Shown: piece after piece, positions 16,866 through 26,390 of the stretch
Layout: each line of letters opens with the position of its first letter
Position numbering within the stretch: position 1 is the first letter of the stretch
NCBI GenBank assembly: GCA_012798115.1
Contig: JAAZNV010000011.1
Location: forward strand, 1-37,444
Direction of reading: 5' to 3'
DNA from: a candidate division WWE3 bacterium
Lineage (GTDB): Bacteria > Patescibacteriota > WWE3 > UBA101185 > UBA10185
Length of the DNA stretch: 37,444 nucleotides
Program-made: the position numbers and the translations under genes
The notes under the pieces: generated by a model
What the model was told of the DNA's origin: nothing
The model's input: only the letters and a program-made list of their open reading frames with translations
Databases searched by the model: none

Positions 16866-17033
16866 ATGGCGGAGAAATTACCAGATAAACAAAAAGTAAC
16901 TGAATATTTTGAAAAGAAACTAAACCGCAAACTAACTGATGCGGAAATATTGGAGTGCATTCAATCCCTTTATTACTTAGGTAGAGCAATTTACAAGTTT
17001 AATCTTCAAAAACAGGGGGTTAAGAATGGATAA
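16866..17033 (+). CDS. Small protein MAEKLPDKQKVTEYFEKKLNRKLTDAEILECIQSLYYLGRAIYKFNLQKQGVKNG (55 aa)
   Basis: Complete ORF absent from the supplied track; overlaps the Rep start codon by 8 nt. Confidence 0.55.
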   Translation: MAEKLPDKQKVTEYFEKKLNRKLTDAEILECIQSLYYLGRAIYKFNLQKQGVKNG

Positions 17034-18153
17034 CCAAGAAACCCTCCTACAATACCCTTCTTCCAGTTTCCTTGCTGATGTGCGGAAGCACACAGCAACG
17101 GAAACCATTACAGAAAAAGAAATAACAAGAATCAAAGTTAATAACCCTAATGTTAAAAGAAGAATAGTTGTTGGTAATCTGAATAAAGAAACTGTTAAAT
17201 TTGACCCAGAAATCCCCCTATATTTAACTAATAATAGAACAATTCAACAACTGTACAATGATAAGAAAATCTGCAAGTTGATTATAGAAGCAAAGATAAG
17301 AAGAAGGGGTGAATATTCAGTTGTTAGAAGCGAACCAACTTCATTTTGTAGGAGTATGAAAACTGCAAAAGTAAGGATTAAAGAAAATGGGATTATTAGA
17401 GATGTTAAGTTTTATAGAATGTTTTGTAACTCATGGAATTGTCCTACTTGCTGTAAAAGGAAAGCAAACATGGTTAGAAGGGAAATTATTGAAGTTTCAG
17501 GGTTAAACAATCTGTATTACCATCTAGTGTTTACGCTAGATGGCACTAAAATCCCCTATGAGTATAAAAACAGTGAACTCAACGACACCCACAAATATAT
17601 AACCAAGATTTTTAATCACTTCTTGACCCTATTACGCAGGGAAAAAAGAGATTATGTTAAAAAGAAAACTGGTCAAATTAAGCATTTTGACTATTCCCAA
17701 TTGGAAAAGGAATTGAAATACATTTGGATTATTGAGTTTCAAAAAGATACTAAAAATGCACACATGCATATCCTTTTAAATCAGTTTTTACCCATAGAAG
17801 TCATTAGGGATTTATGGATGCATGTTGGTGGTGGTGTTGAAATGTTTATTGAAAGGGTTAAAACAGTTAAGGGTTTATCAATTTATGTAACAAAGTATAT
17901 TTCTAAGGGTTTAAATGGTGTTGATGGTAGCAATATTAGTTTAGATTGTGGTTTTAAATACTATGAAAGAAGATATGCTATTTCTAACTCCTGTGAAAGG
18001 AAACCGAAAAATAGTATTATACGGTTGTTTGACATACTTCCTACTTTTGATTTAAAAGCGAAATTCTTGGTAAAGCAGGGTTTAGATTGGATTGTTAATG
18101 AATTAAACAATGTTACTGACGAGGAAGTAGTTGAAGTTAGTTTTGATACTTAA
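17026..18153 (+). CDS. Rolling-circle replication initiator (HUH endonuclease-like Rep)
   Basis: Cys-rich CNSWNCPTCCKRKA, HUH-like NAHMHILLN, then YVTKY (YxxxY). Confidence 0.75.
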   Translation: MDNQETLLQYPSSSFLADVRKHTATETITEKEITRIKVNNPNVKRRIVVGNLNKETVKFDPEIPLYLTNNRTIQQLYNDKKICKLIIEAKIRRRGEYSVVRSEPTSFCRSMKTAKVRIKENGIIRDVKFYRMFCNSWNCPTCCKRKANMVRREIIEVSGLNNLYYHLVFTLDGTKIPYEYKNSELNDTHKYITKIFNHFLTLLRREKRDYVKKKTGQIKHFDYSQLEKELKYIWIIEFQKDTKNAHMHILLNQFLPIEVIRDLWMHVGGGVEMFIERVKTVKGLSIYVTKYISKGLNGVDGSNISLDCGFKYYERRYAISNSCERKPKNSIIRLFDILPTFDLKAKFLVKQGLDWIVNELNNVTDEEVVEVSFDT

Positions 18154-18170
18154 ATTCCTACCCACCAAAT

Positions 18171-19646
18171 ATGAAATATTTTATTTATTGTAGAAAATCT
18201 AGCGAAGAAGATAACAAACAAGTGCAATCTCTTGATACTCAGGAAAGAATATTGGTTGATTTTGCTACTACAAAGGGTTTAAAGATTGTTGATATCTTCA
18301 GGGAATCAAAATCAGCAAAAGATGCTGGTACTAGGGAAATATTTGGTGTAATGCTTTCTAAGATTACAAAGGGCGATGCTGATGGAATTTTGGTATCTCA
18401 CACTGATAGATTGGCGAGAAACTACAATGATGCGGGCGATTTACTTAACTTAATGAGTAAAGGCTTGTTAAAAGAGATAGCAACCCCTTACAGGGCATTT
18501 AATTCAGTACAGGATTATCTATACATGGGATTTGATTTTGTATTTGCTACACACTATTCAGCACAACTTGGAGTAAAAGTTAAGGAGGGAATTGATAGCA
18601 AAGTCTTAAAAGGCGAATATCCAACTCACGCACCACTTGGATACTTTAACAAAGAGGGAAAAATATACATTGATGAAACAAAAGCACCCTATATCAGAAG
18701 ATTATTTGAACTCTACTCTCACAACCAGTATTCAATAAAAGAAATTGGCAATATTTTGTACAAAGAAGGATTAAGAACTAAGGGTGGAAACAAAGTAGTT
18801 ACAGCAGTCTTGCACAGGGCATTGATAAATCCAATCTATAGGGGTGATTTTATGTGGAATGGAAAGTTGTATGAGGGTATTCATGAAGGAATTATCAGCA
18901 GAGAGTTATTTGAAGCAGTACAAGGGGTTTTAGAAGGCAAAAACAGGGCAAAGAATAATACTTTCAACTTTTTATATAGGGGTTATCTAACTTGTGCTGT
19001 TTGTGGCTGTAAACTAACTGCTACCAAAAAGAAACAAAAATATGATTATTACTACTGCACCAATGGGAAGAACTTATGTAATCAGCACAAGGATTACATG
19101 GATAGCGATGATATAAAGGGTTTAATTTCAAACAATTTTGCTAACTTCATAATAAACAAGGAAATGTGTGATTTATCACTAGAACAGTACAAACAAGATG
19201 TTAGAAAAAACAATAATTACCAAGATAGCACAAGAAATTTACTACAAAACCAACTGGCAAAGATTGAAGAAAAACTGGATAAACTTGTGGATATGAACTT
19301 AGAAGGGTTATTAACAAAGGAAAAATACACAGAAAAGCAAAACAAACTATTAACCGAAAAAGGGTTAATCCAAGAGCAGTTAAAGAAACTTCCAAATCAA
19401 ATAACTGAAAATACTTTGGAACTTTTGGAAAAGTTTAAAGAACGCTGTTACCACTTGCAAAATCTCTTTGATGAAGGGAATGAGGATGTAAAATCAGATT
19501 TACTTAAATCAGCACTTTGGAACTTATCAATCAAAGATAAACAAATCGCTACAGCACAGTACAAACTACCCTATCAGGAACTAGCAAATGCTTCAAAAAG
19601 TAATGATTTTGATACATGGCGGGGCCGGCGGGATTCGAACCCGTGA
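18171..19646 (+). CDS. Large serine recombinase
   Basis: YFIYCRKSSEEDNKQVQSLDTQERIL resolvase start, GILVSHTDRLARN, recombinase domain, zinc ribbon CAVCGCKLTATKKKQKYDYYYCTNGKNLC. Confidence 0.95.
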   Translation: MKYFIYCRKSSEEDNKQVQSLDTQERILVDFATTKGLKIVDIFRESKSAKDAGTREIFGVMLSKITKGDADGILVSHTDRLARNYNDAGDLLNLMSKGLLKEIATPYRAFNSVQDYLYMGFDFVFATHYSAQLGVKVKEGIDSKVLKGEYPTHAPLGYFNKEGKIYIDETKAPYIRRLFELYSHNQYSIKEIGNILYKEGLRTKGGNKVVTAVLHRALINPIYRGDFMWNGKLYEGIHEGIISRELFEAVQGVLEGKNRAKNNTFNFLYRGYLTCAVCGCKLTATKKKQKYDYYYCTNGKNLCNQHKDYMDSDDIKGLISNNFANFIINKEMCDLSLEQYKQDVRKNNNYQDSTRNLLQNQLAKIEEKLDKLVDMNLEGLLTKEKYTEKQNKLLTEKGLIQEQLKKLPNQITENTLELLEKFKERCYHLQNLFDEGNEDVKSDLLKSALWNLSIKDKQIATAQYKLPYQELANASKSNDFDTWRGRRDSNP

Positions 19647-19694
19647 CCTCTGCTGTGACAGAGCAGCGCTCTAACCGGGCTGAGCTACGACCCC
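19617..19694 (-). tRNA. tRNA-Asp(GTC), CCA encoded
   Basis: Minus strand GGGGTCG...CTGCT CTGTCAC AGCAG...CGGGTTCGAATCCCG CCGGCCCC G CCA. Confidence 0.93.
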
Positions 19695-19803
19695 ACGTTT
19701 ACACAGTAGATATCTTACCAGTAAAGGATTTGATAATCAATAAAACTTAAGGCCTAGAAATAGATTTCTATACCAAGGCCTTATCATTGTACCCATACAG
19801 AAA

Positions 19804-19837
19804 AGAGACACTTATTAATATTAAAAGTAGTGTCTCT
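19804..19837 (-). terminator. Rho-independent terminator
   Basis: AGAGACACT...AGTGTCTCT stem, T-run on the minus strand; downstream of 19866..20159. Confidence 0.6.
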
Positions 19838-19865
19838 TGTTTATTTAATAATGCTCGTCCTCAAA

Positions 19866-20159
19866 CTAACAGTACTTGTGCTTGCTTTCTATTGCTCTTA
19901 TCTCTAAAAGTGCTTCATCAAGTTTATTGGGATCGTTATCATCTATTGCTTCAATGCCTCTGCAAAATTGTTTTTTAAGCTCTTCTTGAAATTTAACATT
20001 AGATATGGCATTTTCTCTATCTTTCTTTTGTCGCTTTTCTCCCCAATTCATCCCTACGGTTACAATGATAAAAATGAACGGAAAGATTATCCAATAATTG
20101 TGGATGAAATCCAGTGTTGCATCTTTCAGTGAGTTTAAAAAGCTTAAGAACAAATCCAT
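19866..20159 (-). CDS. Small membrane protein (97 aa), hypothetical
   Basis: One strong TM segment (YWIIFPFIFIIVTVGMNW) plus acidic tail; SD aaaggagataataATG. Confidence 0.6.
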   Translation of the reverse strand: MDLFLSFLNSLKDATLDFIHNYWIIFPFIFIIVTVGMNWGEKRQKKDRENAISNVKFQEELKKQFCRGIEAIDDNDPNKLDEALLEIRAIESKHKYC

Positions 20160-20318
20160 TATTATCTCCTTTTCTGTATTTTATTACTGCTATTTTAGCA
20201 TAATAACAATAAAAGCTATTAAATCTCCCTAAATCTTTTAATTGCTGTGTAAAGTGTCTTATAGAAAAGGAAAAGGGAATATCATTTAATATTCCCTTAG
20301 GGGTTGCCACTTTTTTCT

Positions 20319-20525
20319 CTATTGAATCCTACCTTTCTTTTCCATGTCATCTGTGAATTCTATCCCTGTATCTGGAACCTCGCCCTTTGTAGGAGTAAGG
20401 TCTTTGAAAAACCCATAAGCAGCTTTTTCTTCATCAGTTAGATGAAAGGTATTATGCTCTAAAGTTTTGTGTGCTGCACTCACCCTTACAAGATAGGGGA
20501 GCTTATTCATACGTTCAACAGGCAT
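20319..20525 (-). CDS. Small tandem paralogue C (68 aa)
   Basis: KLPYLVRVSAAHKT...FHLTDEEKAAYGFF resembles 20515..20724; SD GGAGGAAGC-ATG. Confidence 0.6.
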   Translation of the reverse strand: MPVERMNKLPYLVRVSAAHKTLEHNTFHLTDEEKAAYGFFKDLTPTKGEVPDTGIEFTDDMEKKGRIQ

Positions 20526-20724
20526 TGCTTCCTCCTTTTAGTACATCTACAGACTCGTCTTGTGATTTTTGTTCTGGATCCCTGTCGTCGCTTGACGCAA
20601 AAAGCCTGTGTGCACATCGCTCTTCTTCTGTCATCTCCCATGTGCCATCACAAAAACTTCCAGTTGTGAATTTAATGCTTGGCTCCCTAATGTAAGGTGC
20701 CTTATGCATAAGTTCAAGAGGCAT
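20515..20724 (-). CDS. Small tandem paralogue B (69 aa)
   Basis: KAPYIREPSIKFTTGSFCDGTWEMTEEERCAHRLF; 11-nt overlap with C; ends GGSNAC. Confidence 0.6.
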   Translation of the reverse strand: MPLELMHKAPYIREPSIKFTTGSFCDGTWEMTEEERCAHRLFASSDDRDPEQKSQDESVDVLKGGSNAC

Positions 20725-20910
20725 TGCTTCCTCCTTTTAACATGATTAACTCATCTTGTGATTCTTGTGCTTTTTGTTGTGGTCTTTCAAAAAACAAGTG
20801 TGCGGCTATTTCCTCATCTGTTACTTTATAAGTGCCAGTACAAAAACTAGACCATGTAAAAACTCTTGGTGCAAATTTAATGTATAGCACTTTGTTAGCT
20901 TTTCTAGCAT
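20714..20910 (-). pseudogene. Small tandem paralogue A, apparently frameshifted (or GTG start at 20890)
   Basis: ATG frame MLEKLTK, then +1 frame VLYIKFAPRVFTWSSFCTGTYKVTDEEIAAHLFFERPQQKAQESQDELIMLKGGSNAS aligns to paralogue B. Confidence 0.55.
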
Positions 20911-20989
20911 TTTATCTCCTTTCTCTTTGTTTTTCTTAATTATAGTAATCCATGAAGAAATTTTCAAACTACTCTGATAAAATATTGCT

Positions 20990-22741
20990 ATGGAAGGAAA
21001 AAGACTTTCTAACAAAGAAGTAGTTACTACACTTAAAGAAATACTTGCTGCAATGGAAGTTAAAGGTGTTAATCCTTTCAGAATAAGAGCATACCAAAAC
21101 GCTGTTTCTATCTTAGATAACCTTACTGTATCTATTTATGATTTGTGGCAAAACAAAAGAATTAGAGAAATTCCTGGAGTAGGGGAAGGAATTGAGTCTC
21201 ACTTAAATGAACTATTTAGTACTGGAAAAGTACAAGAATTTGAAAACATTAAAGAAGATTTGCCGGAAGGAATGTTTTCTCTTATTGGCTTAAGAGGAGT
21301 AGGTGCAAAAAGAGCATTTAAATTAGCTGTATCGTTTAAACTAAATGATAGAAAAACAGCTTTAGATAAATTAAAAGATAATGCTCAAAAAGGAAACGTT
21401 AGAACTTTAGAAGGATTTGGTGAAAAGATAGAAAAAGCTATCCTTGAAGCAATAGAAGAACAAAAAATGACTAAAAATTCAAAAGTTAGGTTCTTACTGC
21501 CTCAAGCAGAACAAATAGTAAATAGGATTACTTCTTATATGAAAAAGTGTAAATATGTGGATGAAATAGAAGCAGCAGGTTCCTTTAGAAGAAGAAATCC
21601 TACCATAGGAGATTTAGATATTCCTGTATCAACTACAAATTCTAAAGAAACAATAAAGTATTTTCTTAAATTTCCGGAAATAGGAGAAGTTCTTGTTACG
21701 GGAGATAAGAAAGCAAGTGTGGTTTTAAAAAATGATGTTCAAGTAGATTTAAGAGTTAGCACACCTCAAGCTTATGGTTCTATGCTTCAATATTTTACTG
21801 GATCAAAACAACACAACATTATTTTAAGAAATTATGCTTTAAATAAAGGAATGTCTCTTTCTGAGTATGGAATTAAAAAGGGAGGTATAACTAAGGAGTT
21901 TTCAAACGAAAAAGATTTTTATAATGAAATTGGACTTCCATATATTCCTCCAGAAATTAGACATGGAAATTATGAAATAGAAGCCGCAGATAAAAATAAA
22001 CTTCCAAAGCTAATTAACTTAAAGGACATAAAAGGAGATATGCATATGCATACGATTTTATCTGATGGAGTAAATACTATTGAAGAAATGGTAGAAGCAG
22101 CAGCAATGCTTGGTTATGAATATATTGGAATATCAGATCATGCACCTAGTATTCAATCAAGAGGGTTGGGAACTGTGTTAAAGATAGTTAATGACACAAG
22201 GAGAAAAATAAATGAGATAAACGAGTTGCAAGATAAAGTTAAAGTGTTATATGGATATGAAGTAAACATATTGGTTGATAACACCTTAGGTCTTCCTGAT
22301 GATATTCTAAATAACTTAGATTATGTAATAGCTGGTGTTCATGCTTCATTTAATCAAGATAAAAAGACAGTAACAGAAAGAATACTTACTGCAATGGAAA
22401 ACCCTTATGTGAATATTATTTCTCATCCTTCAGGAAGAATGTTAAACGAGAGAGATCCAATTGATCCTGATTGGAATAAGATATTTGATACTGCAAGGGA
22501 TAAAAATATAATCCTTGAAATAAACGGACAACCATCAAGACTGGATCTTCCAGATGACTTAATTAAAAGTGCAATAGAATGGGGAGTAAAGTTAATTATT
22601 GGATCAGATGCTCATTCTACAGATGAACTACTATTTATGAAATATGGAATTGAAAACGCCAGACGTGGCTGGGCATCAAAAGATAATATTTTAAATACTC
22701 TTTCTTATGAAAGGTTTGTAAAAGAACTAAAGTCAAGATAG
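20990..22741 (+). CDS. polX: DNA polymerase X family with C-terminal PHP domain
   Basis: PFRIRAYQNA, GVGEGIESHL, GSFRRRNPTIGDLDI, PHP: KGDMHMHTILSDGVNTIEEMVEAA...ISDHAPS. Confidence 0.93.
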   Translation: MEGKRLSNKEVVTTLKEILAAMEVKGVNPFRIRAYQNAVSILDNLTVSIYDLWQNKRIREIPGVGEGIESHLNELFSTGKVQEFENIKEDLPEGMFSLIGLRGVGAKRAFKLAVSFKLNDRKTALDKLKDNAQKGNVRTLEGFGEKIEKAILEAIEEQKMTKNSKVRFLLPQAEQIVNRITSYMKKCKYVDEIEAAGSFRRRNPTIGDLDIPVSTTNSKETIKYFLKFPEIGEVLVTGDKKASVVLKNDVQVDLRVSTPQAYGSMLQYFTGSKQHNIILRNYALNKGMSLSEYGIKKGGITKEFSNEKDFYNEIGLPYIPPEIRHGNYEIEAADKNKLPKLINLKDIKGDMHMHTILSDGVNTIEEMVEAAAMLGYEYIGISDHAPSIQSRGLGTVLKIVNDTRRKINEINELQDKVKVLYGYEVNILVDNTLGLPDDILNNLDYVIAGVHASFNQDKKTVTERILTAMENPYVNIISHPSGRMLNERDPIDPDWNKIFDTARDKNIILEINGQPSRLDLPDDLIKSAIEWGVKLIIGSDAHSTDELLFMKYGIENARRGWASKDNILNTLSYERFVKELKSR

Positions 22742-22783
22742 AATTTCTTTGTAATTATTTAATATTTATTGGAGGTGATTATT

Positions 22784-23329
22784 GTGGTACTACCAATTCT
22801 TGCGTTACTTGCAATAATTGCAGTTTTAGTTATTGGAATATATAACTCTCTTGTTAGCTTAAGGGTAAAGATTAAAGAAGCTTGGAGTCAAATTGATGTT
22901 CAACTTAAAAGAAGAACAGATCTTATTCCAAATATTGTAGAATCCGTAAAAGGTTACGCATCTCATGAGAAAGAAGTATTTGAAAGTGTAACTCAAGCAA
23001 GATCAGCACTACTTACTGCAAAATCTCCTAAGGAGGCTAGTGAAGCAGATAAAATGTTAGGGGGTGCTCTTAGTAAATTATTTGCAGTGGCAGAAGCTTA
23101 CCCTGAACTTAAAGCACAAGAAGGATTTGTAAACCTTCAAAAAGAGCTTTCAGACACAGAAGATAAAATTGCATATTCAAGGCAGTTTTACAATACTATT
23201 GTTAGACAATACAATGAAAAAACAGCAGTTTTTCCAAACAATCTTCTTGCATCAACAATGGGATTTAAACCAGAAGAGTTTTTTGAAGCATCTGAAAGTG
23301 ATAAGGATAAGGTTGAAGTTAAGTTTTAG
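22784..23329 (+). CDS. lemA: LemA family protein
   Basis: N-terminal TM, VKIKEAWSQIDVQLKRRTDLIPNIVESVKGYASHE; GTG start after GGAGGTGAT. Confidence 0.92.
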   Translation: MVLPILALLAIIAVLVIGIYNSLVSLRVKIKEAWSQIDVQLKRRTDLIPNIVESVKGYASHEKEVFESVTQARSALLTAKSPKEASEADKMLGGALSKLFAVAEAYPELKAQEGFVNLQKELSDTEDKIAYSRQFYNTIVRQYNEKTAVFPNNLLASTMGFKPEEFFEASESDKDKVEVKF

Positions 23330-23386
23330 GTTATAAAGGAATCTGTCTTTTAATTTTCTTTAAAATCTGTTTAAATTGTTGTAGCT

Positions 23387-23686
23387 ATGGCAGAAAATAT
23401 TATTTCTAAAGATGAAGTTGAAAAGATAGCAGAATTATCCAATCTTGATGTAAATGGTCAAGAAGATAAGCTGTCCAAAATGTTAAGTGAAACCGTAAAA
23501 TATGTAGAAAATCTTAATGAGTTAAATACCTCAAATACTCCAATAACATACCAAGTAACTGGACTCACTAATGTATTTCAAAATGCTGAAGGTAAATCAC
23601 AAACATTAACTAAAAAAGAAGCATTAAGTAACGCAAAAGAAGAAAAAGATGGTTTGTTTTCTACTAAAGCAGTTTTTGATAGGTAA
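23387..23686 (+). CDS. gatC: Asp/Glu-tRNA amidotransferase subunit C
   Basis: Size, VEKIAELSNLDV, and position directly before gatA. Confidence 0.9.
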   Translation: MAENIISKDEVEKIAELSNLDVNGQEDKLSKMLSETVKYVENLNELNTSNTPITYQVTGLTNVFQNAEGKSQTLTKKEALSNAKEEKDGLFSTKAVFDR

Positions 23687-23691
23687 CATAA

Positions 23692-25122
23692 ATGAAAAAT
23701 CTTAACGAATTAACATTACTAGAAGCATTAGAAGGACTAAAAAGAAGAGAGTTTAGTTCTATTGATCTAACTAAGTCTTGTCTAAGTAGAATAAAGAAGA
23801 TAGATAAAAAGATAAAGGCATTTGTAACTATTACAGAAGAAGAAGCTTTAAAATCAGCAGCAGAAGCTGATGAGGTAATAGGAAAAGAAGGTGCAATCAT
23901 CTTTGAAACCAAACCCCTTCTTGGTATTCCTTATGCATGCAAGGATAATTTTTCGACAAAAGGAATAAAAACAACAGCAAGTTCTAACGTCCTTAAAAAT
24001 TATGTTCCTCCTTTTGAATCTACTGTTACGAGGAAACTGAAGGAAGCAGGAACAGTTCTTCTTGGCAAAACAAATATGGATGCTTTTGCTCATGGTTCTT
24101 CTACGGAAACATCTGATTTTTTTGAGACAAGAAATCCATGGGATTTGAAAAAAGTTCCTGGAGGATCATCAGGTGGATCTGCTGTAGCAGTTTCTTCTGA
24201 TATGTGCATTTTTGCAACAGGCTCTGAAACAGCAGGTAGTATTAGAGGTCCTGCTGCTTGGTGTGGAGTAACTGGTTTAAAACCCACTTATGGAAGAGTA
24301 AGCAGATATGGCGTTATTGCAATGGCTTCATCTACAGATAGTCCTGGTCCTATTGCAAAAACAGTTAATGATGCTGCTTATATTTTAAATATTATTGCAG
24401 GAAAAGATCCATTAGATGCTACATCTTCTCCTAAGCAAGTTATAAATTACTTACTTAAATCAGAAGAATTTAATCTAAAAGGAATAAGGATTGGAAAACC
24501 TAAATCTTACTTTGAGATTGAACTTGAAGAAGGCGTAAGGGAAAAAGTAGATGAAGCTACAGAAAAGCTTAAAAGTTTAGGTGCAGAAATAGTAGATATA
24601 GACTTAATTAGCCCAAAATATTCAATTGCAGTTTACACAATACTTCAAAGGTCTGAAGTTTCATCTAATCTTGCAAGATTGGATGGTATTAGGTATGGAA
24701 ATGATAGAACAAATTTTGGATTTGAAGCTAAAAAGAGAATTATGCTTGGGACATACTCTTTAAGTGCTGGTTACTATGATGCTTTTTATGAAAAGGCACA
24801 AAAAGTTAGAACTCTTATCATAAATGATTTTAATGAAGCATTTAAAAATGTAGATGTTTTAGCTGCTCCTACAATGCCTTGCGTAGCTTTAAATCTTGGA
24901 GAAAGTGATAAATCTGCAATGTTTGGAGAATTAATGGATGTTTTAACGGAGCCAAGTAGTGTAGCTGGTCTTCCTGGGGTTTCCATTCCATGTGGCTTAT
25001 CAAGTGGCATGCCTGTAGGTATTCAATTTATTGGAAACCATTTTGATGAAAGCAAGATAATTGGAGTGTCTAAAGTTTTCCAAGAAAATACTAACTTTTG
25101 TAAATTAAAGCCAAAAATATGA
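23692..25122 (+). CDS. gatA: Asp/Glu-tRNA amidotransferase subunit A
   Basis: Amidase signature KVPGGSSGGSAVAVSSDMCIFATGSETAGSIRGPAAWCGVTGLKPTYGRVSRYG. Confidence 0.97.
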   Translation: MKNLNELTLLEALEGLKRREFSSIDLTKSCLSRIKKIDKKIKAFVTITEEEALKSAAEADEVIGKEGAIIFETKPLLGIPYACKDNFSTKGIKTTASSNVLKNYVPPFESTVTRKLKEAGTVLLGKTNMDAFAHGSSTETSDFFETRNPWDLKKVPGGSSGGSAVAVSSDMCIFATGSETAGSIRGPAAWCGVTGLKPTYGRVSRYGVIAMASSTDSPGPIAKTVNDAAYILNIIAGKDPLDATSSPKQVINYLLKSEEFNLKGIRIGKPKSYFEIELEEGVREKVDEATEKLKSLGAEIVDIDLISPKYSIAVYTILQRSEVSSNLARLDGIRYGNDRTNFGFEAKKRIMLGTYSLSAGYYDAFYEKAQKVRTLIINDFNEAFKNVDVLAAPTMPCVALNLGESDKSAMFGELMDVLTEPSSVAGLPGVSIPCGLSSGMPVGIQFIGNHFDESKIIGVSKVFQENTNFCKLKPKI

Positions 25123-25301
25123 AATCATTGATGTTAGGATTAGGTTTATTTATAACAACTTTAGTATTTGTAAATGTAATGTTGTTTGGGATTCTTGGAA
25201 TCAATGCTTCTTCGTTATCGACAAAAACACTGTTAATTGTTGAAGGAGTTTTTTGCGGATTTTTTATATTTATTTATCTTATTGTTGCTAAAAAGTTTTA
25301 A
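25119..25301 (+). CDS. Small membrane protein (60 aa)
   Basis: Two predicted TM helices; 4-nt overlap with gatA. Confidence 0.6.
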   Translation: MKSLMLGLGLFITTLVFVNVMLFGILGINASSLSTKTLLIVEGVFCGFFIFIYLIVAKKF

Positions 25302-25309
25302 CAAGATAT

Positions 25310-25693
25310 ATGTTTTTAGATTTTATATTTAAAAAGAATACTAAAAGAAAATCATTATCTGTACATACTGTAGAAAATATTAAAAGAGATTGGAAAAATA
25401 TTGATGTGCTTCTTTCTCAAAAAAGGCCTTCTCAACTAAGACAAGCTTTAATTATTGCAGATAAATCACTAGATAATGCTTTGGGCGATATTGTTGGTGA
25501 AAGTACAATGGGAGAAAGATTAAAAAAATCAAAGGATCTTTTTGATAAGAATTTGTACAATAAAATCTGGGAAGCACATAAAATTAGGAATAGTTTGGTC
25601 CATGAGTCTGGGTTTGAACCACCATACTTTGTAGTTATTAAATCTGTTAATAATTTGAAAGAAGCTTTGTACACACTTGGAATTAAGTTATGA
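25310..25693 (+). CDS. Hypothetical protein with HEPN-like Rx4H motif
   Basis: Helical; IRNSLVHESGF; between gatA and gatB, overlaps the SDR gene start. Confidence 0.55.
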   Translation: MFLDFIFKKNTKRKSLSVHTVENIKRDWKNIDVLLSQKRPSQLRQALIIADKSLDNALGDIVGESTMGERLKKSKDLFDKNLYNKIWEAHKIRNSLVHESGFEPPYFVVIKSVNNLKEALYTLGIKL

Positions 25694-26388
25694 AGGAAAC
25701 TAAAGAATATAAAAAAGTAATATTAATAACGGGAGGATCAGAAGGATTAGGAAAAGAAATTGCAAAGAAACTTTGTAAAGATAATGATGTTGTTATTCTT
25801 TCTAATCATCAAGATACACTTGAAGATACTTTGAAAGAATTAGGTTGTGATGGGTATTTTTGTGACATTACAAATGCAGAAAATATTAAGTCAGTTGTAT
25901 CTGAGATTGAAGATAAGTATAAAAAGATAAACGTATTAATAAATAATGCTGGAATATGGGTTGGAGGTGAACTTGATGATAATGAATACGGTGATATTGC
26001 AAAGGTTATACTTGTTAACACTGTAGGCACAATAAACATGACTAAAGCTGTCCTTCCTGTTATGAAAAAGCAGAAATCAGGAAAAATAATAAATATTAAT
26101 TCTGTCAATGGAATTGAAGTTAAGCCAGGAAGGAGTGTTTATATTGCTTCTAAATGGGCAATTACTGGTTTTACTAAAGCAATGAGTAAAGAGCTAGAAA
26201 AGTACAATATAAAAATAGTAGGGATATATCCTGGGCTTATGAAAACAAATTTGTTTAAGAATGCTTCTGCAGATAGAGATATGTCAGAGGCAATGGATCC
26301 AGAAAAAGTTGCAAGAATAGTTGAAATAGCAGTTTTCTTTGATGATGTAAACCTTGATGAAATTGTTATTAGAAAGAATGAGTATTAG
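25690..26388 (+). CDS. Short-chain dehydrogenase/reductase
   Basis: ILITGGSEGLGKEIAKKL, NVLINNAGIW, YIASKWAITG (YxxxK). Confidence 0.93.
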   Translation: MKETKEYKKVILITGGSEGLGKEIAKKLCKDNDVVILSNHQDTLEDTLKELGCDGYFCDITNAENIKSVVSEIEDKYKKINVLINNAGIWVGGELDDNEYGDIAKVILVNTVGTINMTKAVLPVMKKQKSGKIININSVNGIEVKPGRSVYIASKWAITGFTKAMSKELEKYNIKIVGIYPGLMKTNLFKNASADRDMSEAMDPEKVARIVEIAVFFDDVNLDEIVIRKNEY

Positions 26389-26390
26389 TA

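Noticed and set aside
20821-21015. 64-aa minus ORF overlapping the polX start
   Set aside because: Only its internal ATG region fits the tandem paralogue; the rest overlaps polX and is out of frame with the family.
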